Below, in pieces: positions 1-5,803 of a stretch of DNA of 5,803 bases. The notes beneath the pieces were generated by a model that saw nothing but the letters and a program-made list of their open reading frames with translations, was not told the DNA's origin and made no database searches. Numbering within the stretch: position 1 is the stretch's first letter; the number at the start of each line of letters is the position of its first letter. A program made the translations under genes and the position numbers. The DNA is taken from NCBI GenBank assembly GCA_964452105.1, contig CAYVLI010000093.1, positions 2,560 through 8,362 on the forward strand, in the 5' to 3' direction. The DNA is from CAYVLI01 sp964452105 [NCBI: uncultured Nitrospinota bacterium] (GTDB taxonomy: Bacteria; JAUXIQ01).

Positions 1-1
1 G

Positions 2-1051
2 TGCCTCAGGATAGCCCGGAAGCTGGCTGAGCATGGCTATGCCGGTCTCACATTTCCCGAGGAGTACGGCGGCGCGGGCAGAGGGGCCGTGGACCTGTCC
101 ATCATGCTGGAGGAGTTCTCCGCGGAGGCTTACGGCGGCACCGGTTTCCACGATAATACGGTCTTCGGCGCGGTTCCCGTCTGGAAATTCGGGACGGAAG
201 AGCAGAAGGAACGCTTCCTCAAGCCGGTTATACGAGGCGAGCTGATCTCCGCCATAGCCATCACTGAACCTCAGGCGGGCTCGGACGCTGCGCGCATCCT
301 GACCAGCGCCGTAAAAGACGGGGATAACTACGTCCTCAACGGCATAAAGCGCTTCATCACCAACGGCGGGATAGCACATTATATTACCATGTTCGCGGTG
401 ACCGACCCTGACGTCCATCCCCACCAGGGAATGAGCGCCTATATAGTGCCAACCGATACCCCGGGATTCAAGGTGGAGAAAAGGTACGACCTCATGGGGG
501 ACCGCCTGATAGACAACTGCTATCTCAGCCTGGAGGATTGCAGGCTGCCCAGGGACATGCTGGTGGGTGAGGAAGGACAGGGGTTCAAGATAATGATGAA
601 CGAGCTGGACATGGAGCGCATCATCATCTGCGCCGGATGCACGGGTGCGGCCAGGAAGGCCTATGAGATAGCCCTCGAGTTCGCCGCCAGGAGAGAACAG
701 TTCAAGCGGCCCATTTACCAGTTCGAGGGGATAAGCTTCAAGCTGGCTGAGATGTACACCAAGATAGAGGCCAGCAGGCTCATGACTCTCAAGGCGGCGC
801 GCATGGTTGATGCGGGATACGGGGCCAGCAAGGAGACCGCATCGGCCAGGATAATGGCCTCCGACGGCTGCTACGAAGTCATCGACGAAGCGCTGCAGAT
901 ACTGGGGGGCATCGGCTATACCAAGGACTATCCGGTGCAGAGCATGCTCAGGGACACGCGAATACAGCGCATAGGCGGCGGCAGCAGCGAGATAATGCGG
1001 TTCCTGACGGCTCGCGAAGCAATCAAGGAAGTGCTGGAATCGATAAAATGA
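2..1051 (+). CDS. Acyl-CoA dehydrogenase (5'-partial)
   Basis: Flavoprotein that catalyses alpha,beta-oxidation of an acyl-CoA, or enoyl-CoA reduction when run in reverse, with electrons passing to or from an electron-transfer flavoprotein. The frame is open from base 2 and gives 349 visible residues; the family is usually about 380, so roughly 30 N-terminal residues lie outside the window. Seen: the N-domain motif FPEEYGGAG, the flavin-domain motif AITEPQAGSD (residues 86-95 of the fragment), FITN (118-121), the C-domain segment REQFKRPIYQFEGISFKLAEMY, and LGGIGYTKDYPV followed by LRDTRIQRIGGGSSEI. The Glu of the usual YEGT motif is replaced by Gly (residue 326). Glu205 in LDMERIII sits where isovaleryl-CoA and long-chain acyl-CoA dehydrogenases carry their catalytic base, so an active enzyme is likely. 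It is the first visible gene of a same-strand run with an SDR and benzoyl-CoA-reductase-like subunits. Family is certain; substrate is unknown. Confidence 0.95.
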   Translation, partial: CLRIARKLAEHGYAGLTFPEEYGGAGRGAVDLSIMLEEFSAEAYGGTGFHDNTVFGAVPVWKFGTEEQKERFLKPVIRGELISAIAITEPQAGSDAARILTSAVKDGDNYVLNGIKRFITNGGIAHYITMFAVTDPDVHPHQGMSAYIVPTDTPGFKVEKRYDLMGDRLIDNCYLSLEDCRLPRDMLVGEEGQGFKIMMNELDMERIIICAGCTGAARKAYEIALEFAARREQFKRPIYQFEGISFKLAEMYTKIEASRLMTLKAARMVDAGYGASKETASARIMASDGCYEVIDEALQILGGIGYTKDYPVQSMLRDTRIQRIGGGSSEIMRFLTAREAIKEVLESIK

Positions 1052-1106
1052 GGGCGCCTTCACGACGAAGAAGGTTCCTATTACTCTTTCCAAAAGCTTT
1101 CGTATC

Positions 1107-2147
1107 ATGAGTGGCGTTATGGGGGCATTGCCGGGCTGGGGTTTGATGTTTGTCCTGGCCTTCCTGGCCGGGAAGGTATCAGGTCTGTTCGTGATAGACG
1201 GGAAGCATCTTCTGGATCAGGCAATAGTGGCCATAATACTGTCCATGCTGATGACCAACCTGGTCGATCTCCCGTCCGTATTCAAGCGCGGCATAAGAGA
1301 ATTCGAGAAGGTATTGAAAACGGGCATAGTGCTCCTGGGTTTGAGCCTCAGCTTCATACAGGTTCTGCATTTGGGTGCCACGGCTATCATCGTGGTGCTG
1401 GTGTGTATCGCGGTAGCGCCCCTTCTCATCTATTTCATCGGACGAAGGATGAAGCTCCCCGAAAAGCTTAGCGTGCTGATAGGCGTTGGCACGACCATCT
1501 GTGGAGGAACGGCCATAGCTGTCACCGCGCCGGTCATAAACGCCACGGAAGAAGACGTCTCCTACGCCATAGGTACAATCGCATTATTCGGGCTGATGGC
1601 CATGTTCGTTTACCCGGTTGTGGGGCATCTCCTGGGAATGTCTCAGACGGCATTCGGAGTCTGGGCGGGTACGGCCATACATTCCACGCCACAGGTGGTG
1701 GGGGCGGGCTTTATATACGGCAACCTGGCCGGTGAAGCGGCCACGGTGACCAAGCTGACCAGGAATCTTTTCATGCTTCCCGTGGTGGTGTCCATAGGTA
1801 TATGGTCGGCCAAACGGGAGATGAGCACGGCGCAAGACGCAAAAGTGCAAATCAACTACTTGAAAATATTCCCGCTGTTCCTTTTCGGGTTCATCGGTCT
1901 GGCCGCGGTCAGGACTCTCATGGATGGTTTCATGCCCATATCGCCCGAACTCTGGACGGATGCTACGTCTCTGATACACGGGGCAGCCAAATTCCTGATT
2001 ATCATGGGACTGGCAGGCATAGGATTATGCTCTCGTTTCGGAGAGATGCGCAAGATGGGCTACAAGCCCGTCCTCCTTGGGCTGGCGGCCTCTTGCATTA
2101 TCGCTGTTTTGAGCATTTCACTGATAGGCTGGTTGAAAATAGGTTGA
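1107..2147 (+). CDS. YeiH/UPF0324-family membrane protein (putative sulfate exporter family)
   Basis: Integral membrane protein of the YeiH/UPF0324 family (Pfam Cons_hypoth698). Databases call it a 'putative sulfate exporter family transporter', but the substrate is mostly unproven. The 346 residues match family length. Seen: about nine to eleven hydrophobic segments, with clear ones near residues 37-55, 70-86, 91-112, 153-176, 221-235, 253-271, 293-309 and 321-343. Family motifs are GVGTTICGGTAIAVTAPVI (126-144), AGTAIHSTPQVVGAG (187-201) and KLTRN (216-220). It lies 55 bases after the acyl-CoA dehydrogenase and its stop is 3 bases before the SDR start, so it appears to belong to the same operon; export or uptake of a small anion from the pathway is inference. 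The start is uncertain: neither ATG 1107 nor the in-frame ATG 1119 has a good Shine-Dalgarno sequence. ATG 1107 is the most upstream ATG in frame and was chosen. Confidence 0.9.
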   Translation: MSGVMGALPGWGLMFVLAFLAGKVSGLFVIDGKHLLDQAIVAIILSMLMTNLVDLPSVFKRGIREFEKVLKTGIVLLGLSLSFIQVLHLGATAIIVVLVCIAVAPLLIYFIGRRMKLPEKLSVLIGVGTTICGGTAIAVTAPVINATEEDVSYAIGTIALFGLMAMFVYPVVGHLLGMSQTAFGVWAGTAIHSTPQVVGAGFIYGNLAGEAATVTKLTRNLFMLPVVVSIGIWSAKREMSTAQDAKVQINYLKIFPLFLFGFIGLAAVRTLMDGFMPISPELWTDATSLIHGAAKFLIIMGLAGIGLCSRFGEMRKMGYKPVLLGLAASCIIAVLSISLIGWLKIG

Positions 2148-2150
2148 TGA

Positions 2151-2933
2151 ATGGGGGGGGATATGGGTTTCAATTTTGAACTTGGCGGAAGGGTGGCCGT
2201 GGTCACCGGTGCGGGAAGCGGGTTGGGCAAGGATATCGCATTGAAGCTGGCCGAGCAGGATGTATCTGTCGTCCTTGCAGGGAGACGCGCAGACAAATTA
2301 AACGAGGTTGCGGATATTATTAAAGGGATGGAGAAGGAATCGGCGGCCATCACCGCAGATGTGATGAAGTCGGATGACGTGAAAAACCTCATTCGCGGTG
2401 CGGTGGAAAAGTACGGGAAGATAGATTTCCTGGTAAGTAATTCAGGCGTTTCCGATCCCGCCCTGGTCAAAGATATGTCGGAGGAGCAATGGGACGTCGT
2501 GCTAAATACGAACCTCAGGGGGACGTTCCTGTGCTGCCGGGAGGCCGTCCGTTATATGCTGGAGCATAATTTCGGACGAATAGTAAACGTGGCTTCGGCC
2601 GCCGCATTCGGGGGATGGCCGACACGGGCTAACTACTGCTCCTCGAAACATGGTATGTTAGGGTTTACCAAGACGCTGGCGGGCGAGGTTATAGGGAACA
2701 ATATCCGGGTCAACGCGGTATCGCCCGGGCTCATTTTCGCCGGTGTGGGGGAAAAGCTTAAAAATAACAGCCCGGAGATTTTCGAACAGATGGAGAACCG
2801 GATTCCCATTAAACGAGCCGGAAAGCCGGAAGAGGTTTCCTATACCGTCCTGTTCCTGCTTTCGGAGGCCTCCAGTTTCATCGTGGGACAGAGCATATAC
2901 GTTGACGGAGGTCAAACGGCGCTGCTGCTCTGA
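2151..2933 (+). CDS. Short-chain dehydrogenase/reductase (SDR), classical type
   Basis: Cytoplasmic NAD(P)-dependent oxidoreductase, probably interconverting a hydroxyl and a keto group. The 260 residues are typical of classical SDRs. Seen: the Rossmann motif TGAGSGLG (residues 19-26), Asp70 of the adenine-site strand (TADV), SNSG (96-99) in place of the usual NNAG, Asn121 of the NTN motif, and the catalytic Ser149, Tyr162 and Lys166 (YCSSK) with normal Ser-Tyr spacing. The end has the family pattern RAGKPEEV...GQSIYVDGG. Arg45-Arg46 after the second beta strand suggests NADP(H) (inference). BadH of the benzoate pathway, a 2-hydroxycyclohexanecarboxyl-CoA dehydrogenase, belongs to the same superfamily, but identity with BadH cannot be claimed. 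ATG 2151 lies 3 bases after the previous stop, with a weak AGG 7 bases upstream. The in-frame ATG 2163 follows a run of eight G and gives an N-terminus of more typical length, so it is an equally plausible start. Confidence 0.93.
   Translation: MGGDMGFNFELGGRVAVVTGAGSGLGKDIALKLAEQDVSVVLAGRRADKLNEVADIIKGMEKESAAITADVMKSDDVKNLIRGAVEKYGKIDFLVSNSGVSDPALVKDMSEEQWDVVLNTNLRGTFLCCREAVRYMLEHNFGRIVNVASAAAFGGWPTRANYCSSKHGMLGFTKTLAGEVIGNNIRVNAVSPGLIFAGVGEKLKNNSPEIFEQMENRIPIKRAGKPEEVSYTVLFLLSEASSFIVGQSIYVDGGQTALLL
2153..2160 (+). promoter_or_regulatory. G8 tract, possible ribosome binding site for the downstream SDR start
   Basis: Eight consecutive G residues lie between the two candidate ATG codons of the SDR (2151 and 2163). 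The run can pair with the C-rich anti-Shine-Dalgarno, including G-U wobble, and its 5' part is spaced suitably for ATG 2163. If translation starts at 2151 the run is instead coding (Gly-Gly), and a one-base length change would frameshift the gene. If it starts at 2163, length changes would only alter ribosome binding. The role is inference. Confidence 0.35.
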
Positions 2934-2936
2934 GGA
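2932..2936 (+). promoter_or_regulatory. Ribosome binding site of the small Cys-rich gene, overlapping the SDR stop
   Basis: GAGGA overlaps the TGA stop of the SDR and lies 8 bases before ATG 2945. The overlap supports ATG 2945 as the start and suggests translational coupling between the two genes. Confidence 0.6.
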
Positions 2937-2944
2937 TTGCGGAT

Positions 2945-3394
2945 ATGGATGAAAAACTTAAGGATGCGTTGAAGGAGAGATACAACTGGACGGATGAGCA
3001 GATCGCACAGGTCAGCCCAGGGGTGCTTAGCTTCTTTCAGAAGGGAGTGCCCAGGGTTTACGATTACAAGGTAGTCGCCGAGGTGGTCAAATCCGACGGC
3101 TGCGCTTACAAGTTCGAGCTGGGAGACAAGTATGTTTTCGCCTCCGTGGGACAGCTCCTTCCCAGGGAGACCACCTGCCCTTCGGTTTGTCCCTGGGCCA
3201 TAGCGCCCATGGTGCGATTCTCATACATAGTTTACGACCGCCTGAGCCAGGGGCTGGAGCTTGAAGGACTTTTCCCCGACCATCTTAAATGCTATGATAC
3301 GGGGGTGGACTGTGGGGGGTTCGGGGAGGTATTGTTCAGGATGTACTGCGTGAAGGAGAGATGGGCTCCGGAGGACGTCCTGCTCAACCCCTGA
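2945..3394 (+). CDS. Small cysteine-rich protein, TIGR04076-like, function unknown
   Basis: A soluble protein of 149 residues with no signal peptide or membrane segment. Residues 40-138 resemble the layout of the uncharacterised TIGR04076 family as I remember it: a beta-strand opening (YKVVAEVVKSDGCAYKFELGD), a central Cys-Pro-Trp-Ala element (CPSVCPWAIAPM) and a terminal strand (EVLFRMYCVKE). It contains six cysteines: C53, C78, C82, C116, C123 and C135. The C-x3-C and C-x6-C spacings could bind a metal or an Fe-S cluster (inference). Residues 1-35 form a charged, probably helical extension (ERYNWTDEQIAQVSPGVLSF) whose family I do not recognise. The start at 2945 is backed by a GAGGA site overlapping the SDR stop; 41 bases separate it from the next gene. 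Its place directly before two Fe-S reductase/dehydratase subunits suggests an accessory, maturation or electron-transfer role, but nothing in the sequence proves this. The family call is from memory and moderate; that it is a real gene is nearly certain. Confidence 0.75.
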   Translation: MDEKLKDALKERYNWTDEQIAQVSPGVLSFFQKGVPRVYDYKVVAEVVKSDGCAYKFELGDKYVFASVGQLLPRETTCPSVCPWAIAPMVRFSYIVYDRLSQGLELEGLFPDHLKCYDTGVDCGGFGEVLFRMYCVKERWAPEDVLLNP

Positions 3395-3422
3395 GCTCCA
3401 TAAGATATGAGATACTTCACGT

Positions 3423-3428
3423 GAGGAG
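3423..3428 (+). promoter_or_regulatory. Shine-Dalgarno site of the BcrC/HgdB-like gene
   Basis: GAGGAG lies 7 bases before ATG 3436. It is the best-placed ribosome binding site in the window and fixes the start of this subunit gene. The 41-base gap that holds it shows no terminator-like hairpin followed by a T run. Confidence 0.7.
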
Positions 3429-3435
3429 ATAACAG

Positions 3436-4554
3436 ATGATAGAGAAATTTCGTGAGGCTGTGGAAGGCCGCCACGATATCGCTCAACGCATGAAGGAGCA
3501 GGGCAAGAAGGTGGTGGGAAGCTTCTGCTCATACTCGCCGGATGAAATACTGCACGCTGCGGGTCTGCTGCCGGTGAGGGTTTTCGGTTCTCTGGAACCG
3601 ATAACGGACAGCGACGCTTTCATGCCCACCTACTACTGCCCCTTCTGCCGCACCACCCTTGATGAGGCGCTGAAAGGCCGCTACGAATACCTGGACGGTA
3701 TCGTGATGGCCTACTCTTGCGAGCATATCAGGGGCGCATTCCAGAGCTGGAAGGTGCACCTTCCTATGGATTACGCATGGATGCTCGATATGCCGGGCCA
3801 GGTAAACAGGCCCTCCGCCCATACTTTCTACATGCACGAGCTCAAGGATTTCGTGCAGAGCCTGGAATCCCACTTCGGAGTGGAGATAAGCGAGGAGAAG
3901 CTAACCCGCTCAATCGAGGTCTTCAACAGGCAGCGGGAACTGATCAGAGAGCTTTACGAATATCGCAAGAGCGACCCACCCCTCATTTCGGGTACGGAGA
4001 TGTATTACGTAAACGTATCCGGGATGCTCATGCCCAGAGAGGAGCATGTCTCCCTCCTGGAAGAGTTGCTGGAAAGGGTAAAGGGGAGAGGCGATGCACC
4101 CCGCTCCGGGGCAAGATTGATGATAACGGGGAGCGCACTGTTCAACCCGAATGTCTTCGCCACGGTTGAGGAGCAGGGAGCGGTAATTGTTACCGACGAC
4201 CTCTGCGTGGGCACCAGGTATTACTGGGGCAGCGCCCCTCTGAATAAGGCGCCTCTGGAAGCTATCTGTGAGCGCTACATGAACAGGATCGTGTGCCCGA
4301 ACAAACACCCTGCGGACAGTCGATACGAACATATCCTGAATATGATAAAAGAATTCGATGTGCACGGAGTGCTCATCATCCACCAGAAGTTTTGCGACCC
4401 GCACGAGTTCGACCGGCCGCACATCGAGGAGCGGTTGAAAAAAGAAAAGATTCCTTCGGCCTTCCTGGAGATAGAGACCACAGTCTCTACTTCCCAGATA
4501 GCGGGGCCGGTGAGTGCGCTTCTGGATATCATCGAGACAGCCAGGGTTTCATAG
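3436..4554 (+). CDS. Benzoyl-CoA reductase / 2-hydroxyacyl-CoA dehydratase family subunit (BcrC/BadD/HgdB-like)
   Basis: Smaller catalytic subunit of the HGD-D superfamily (Pfam PF06050). Such proteins carry a [4Fe-4S] cluster and, with a partner subunit and an ATP-driven activator, deliver low-potential electrons to a CoA thioester, either reducing an aromatic ring or removing water from a 2-hydroxyacyl-CoA. The 372 residues fit BcrC/BadD and HgdB/HadC (about 375-385). Seen: GSFCSYSPDEILHAAGLLPV (28-47), which resembles the family's N-terminal motif; YCPFCRTTLDEALKG (67-81); DGIVMAYSCEHIRG (87-100); and KFCDPHEFDRPHIEERL (318-334). By comparing this protein with the next one I propose C68, C95 and C320 as cluster ligands (inference). 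The gene has a strong ribosome binding site and lies 11 bases before the larger subunit gene. Small-before-large order is that of bcrC-bcrB and badD-badE, whereas hgdA-hgdB and hadB-hadC run large-first, so a reductase is slightly favoured over a dehydratase. Superfamily is certain; substrate is open. Confidence 0.93.
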   Translation: MIEKFREAVEGRHDIAQRMKEQGKKVVGSFCSYSPDEILHAAGLLPVRVFGSLEPITDSDAFMPTYYCPFCRTTLDEALKGRYEYLDGIVMAYSCEHIRGAFQSWKVHLPMDYAWMLDMPGQVNRPSAHTFYMHELKDFVQSLESHFGVEISEEKLTRSIEVFNRQRELIRELYEYRKSDPPLISGTEMYYVNVSGMLMPREEHVSLLEELLERVKGRGDAPRSGARLMITGSALFNPNVFATVEEQGAVIVTDDLCVGTRYYWGSAPLNKAPLEAICERYMNRIVCPNKHPADSRYEHILNMIKEFDVHGVLIIHQKFCDPHEFDRPHIEERLKKEKIPSAFLEIETTVSTSQIAGPVSALLDIIETARVS

Positions 4555-4558
4555 GAGA
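4553..4558 (+). promoter_or_regulatory. Ribosome binding site overlapping the upstream stop codon
   Basis: AGGAGA begins inside the TAG stop of the BcrC/HgdB-like gene and lies 7 bases before ATG 4566 (10 before the adjacent ATG 4569). The spacing favours ATG 4566, and the overlap suggests coupled translation of the two subunits in equal amounts. Confidence 0.65.
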
Positions 4559-4565
4559 TTCAACA

Positions 4566-5803
4566 ATGATGTTGGTCGAACCGCTCAAGATATGGAAAGA
4601 GTGCAAGGCCCTTGCGGCCGAGTATTACGGGGTCATGTCCACCGCCAAAAAAGAGGGCAAGACGCTGGCCTGGGCGGGTGTGGGAACGCCCTCTGAGATA
4701 CTCAGGGCCATGGACATAGTGCCCATTTACGGAGAACCTTACGGCGCCATATGCGGCGCCACTAAAAAGAATCAAGAGCTGCTGGAAGCGACCCAGCAGC
4801 ACGGCTACGGCCGAAACTTCTGCTCCTACGCACGCTCCTTCATCGGCTCCGCCCTCTTGAACAAGGGCCCCCTGGGCGAAATGCCCGAGCCGGACCTCAT
4901 CATTTCCTGCAAGGAAGCCTGTAACACTCACATAAGCTGGTGGGAGGTGCTAAGCAGGCACTTCAGCAAGCCTTTCTACGTCATCGACCAACCGCTGCTG
5001 CAGCGGGGAGTCCGCCAGCAGCACATCGACTACATGAAGGCCCAGATAGAGGGTCTCGTCGATTTCCTCGAGAACTTGACCGGACGCAAGCTCAACGAAG
5101 AGCGGTTCATAGAGGCAGTGAGCCTGAGTTACCAAGCCAGGGGATTATGGGACAAGGTTCTCAGCTACTGCAAGCAAACGCCCAGCCTGCTCAACATGAA
5201 GAGCCAGCTCACCCTCATGGTGCCAGCTGTGGACCTCAGGGGAACACAGAGGGGAGTGGACTTTTATAACCGGCTCCTGGACGAACTGGAGGACAGGGCA
5301 AACCGTGGTGTGGCCGCAGTGGCCGATGAAGAAGCTCGAATACTCTGGGATAACGTCCCCCTCTGGTACAACCTGAACCTGCTTAACTACCTCGAAGAGC
5401 AGGGAGTCGTGCTGGTGATTTCCCCCTACACATCCATGTGGGGCCTGGAGACCAAGTACCAGTGCGGCTACGACGAGGAGAGCTATAGCCTGCTGGAATG
5501 GAAGGAACCCTCCAACATGGACGAGGCCCTCACCGAGGTGGCCAAACACTATTGCTTTAACCCCCTGGGCGCGGATATTCCGAGCCAGGTCACCTATTAC
5601 TCCAACATGGCCGGGGCTTACAACGTGGACGGCATAATATGCCACTCCAACAGGGGCTGCAAAAACCTGTCCATGAACAGGGTCGATGTCATGAAGCTGG
5701 TGGAGAAGGAACTGGATATTCCCGTGCTCATCTTCGAGTCCAACATGACGGACCCCAGCGAATACTCGGAGGGACAGATAAAGACCCGCATGGACGCCTT
5801 TTT
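4566..5803 (+). CDS. Benzoyl-CoA reductase / 2-hydroxyacyl-CoA dehydratase family larger subunit (BcrB/BadE-like), 3'-partial
   Basis: Partner subunit of the preceding protein and a member of the same superfamily. The frame is open from ATG 4566 to the window end: 412 codons plus two bases, no stop. BcrB-type subunits run to roughly 430-440 residues, so only a short tail is probably missing. Seen: AGVGTPSEILRAMDIVPIYG (37-56), the counterpart of the partner's PDEILHAAGLLPV; GRNFCSYARSFIGSALL (82-98); PDLIISCKEACNTHISWW (109-126); DGIICHSNRGCKNLSMNR (355-372); and the C-terminal ESNMTDPSEYSEGQIKTR (391-408). Aligning the two subunits by eye pairs C86 with C68, C119 with C95, and C365 with C320 of the smaller protein; these are the proposed [4Fe-4S] ligands (inference). 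Further cysteines are C13, C63, C115, C202, C300, C330 and C359. Length and gene order favour BcrB/BadE over HadB. An ATPase/activator gene would be expected downstream. A dehydratase or another CoA-thioester reductase remains possible. Confidence 0.92.
   Translation, partial: MMLVEPLKIWKECKALAAEYYGVMSTAKKEGKTLAWAGVGTPSEILRAMDIVPIYGEPYGAICGATKKNQELLEATQQHGYGRNFCSYARSFIGSALLNKGPLGEMPEPDLIISCKEACNTHISWWEVLSRHFSKPFYVIDQPLLQRGVRQQHIDYMKAQIEGLVDFLENLTGRKLNEERFIEAVSLSYQARGLWDKVLSYCKQTPSLLNMKSQLTLMVPAVDLRGTQRGVDFYNRLLDELEDRANRGVAAVADEEARILWDNVPLWYNLNLLNYLEEQGVVLVISPYTSMWGLETKYQCGYDEESYSLLEWKEPSNMDEALTEVAKHYCFNPLGADIPSQVTYYSNMAGAYNVDGIICHSNRGCKNLSMNRVDVMKLVEKELDIPVLIFESNMTDPSEYSEGQIKTRMDAF

Noticed and set aside
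1052-1106. Possible terminator or promoter in the gap after the acyl-CoA dehydrogenase
   Set aside because: The short palindromes GGCGCC and AAAGCTTT do not form a hairpin followed by a T run, and no convincing -35/-10 pair is seen.
1802-2179. 125-codon + strand frame spanning the end of the YeiH gene and the start of the SDR
   Set aside because: Overlaps two genes with clear family motifs in another frame; low-complexity product with no domain.
3417-3424. Palindrome TCACGTGA just before the BcrC/HgdB-like gene
   Set aside because: Only eight bases, overlaps the ribosome binding site, and has no second copy to suggest an operator; consistent with chance.
3910-4422. 170-codon open frame on the - strand
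   Set aside because: Antisense shadow of the BcrC/HgdB-like gene; no recognisable motif and no sign of its own expression signals.
5145-5645. 166-codon open frame on the - strand
   Set aside because: It lies wholly inside the well-supported BcrB/BadE-like gene, its product matches nothing recognisable, and it is explained by the skewed codon use of the + strand gene.

Overview
The window is a stretch of bacterial chromosome in which six genes all read on the + strand, closely spaced, with no gene-free stretch longer than 55 bases. Both ends cut through genes: an acyl-CoA dehydrogenase lacks its N-terminus on the left, and a benzoyl-CoA-reductase / 2-hydroxyacyl-CoA-dehydratase-type subunit lacks its last residues on the right. 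The DNA is moderately GC-rich by eye, with heavy use of AGG (Arg) and ATA (Ile). This fits anaerobes among Desulfobacterota, Dehalococcoidia-like Chloroflexota or related lineages, but the host cannot be named from the window. The oxygen-sensitive enzyme family on the right points to an anaerobe.

Layout: (1) 2-1051, acyl-CoA dehydrogenase, 5'-partial; (2) 1107-2147, YeiH/UPF0324-family multi-pass membrane protein; (3) 2151-2933, short-chain dehydrogenase/reductase (SDR); (4) 2945-3394, a small six-cysteine protein resembling the uncharacterised TIGR04076 family; (5) 3436-4554, a 372-residue HgdB/BcrC/BadD-like subunit; (6) 4566 to the window end, a larger BcrB/BadE-like subunit of at least 412 residues. 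Gaps are 55, 3, 11, 41 and 11 bases, and several ribosome binding sites overlap or follow the preceding stop codon. This looks like one operon with translational coupling. No promoter, terminator, RNA gene, repeat array or mobile element was seen.

How the genes may work together (inference): genes 5 and 6 look like the two Fe-S catalytic subunits of an ATP-driven enzyme that passes low-potential electrons to a CoA thioester. It would be either a benzoyl-CoA-reductase-type ring reductase or a 2-hydroxyacyl-CoA dehydratase. The small-then-large gene order matches bcrC-bcrB, badD-badE and bzdN-bzdO, so ATPase/activator genes are predicted just beyond the right edge. The SDR and acyl-CoA dehydrogenase would handle neighbouring steps, as BadH and BadJ do in alicyclic/aromatic degradation, or as a dehydrogenase and an enoyl-CoA reductase do around 2-hydroxyacyl-CoA dehydratases in amino-acid fermentation. 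The membrane protein may move a substrate or product anion. The cysteine-rich small protein is the least understood member and the best candidate for something new.
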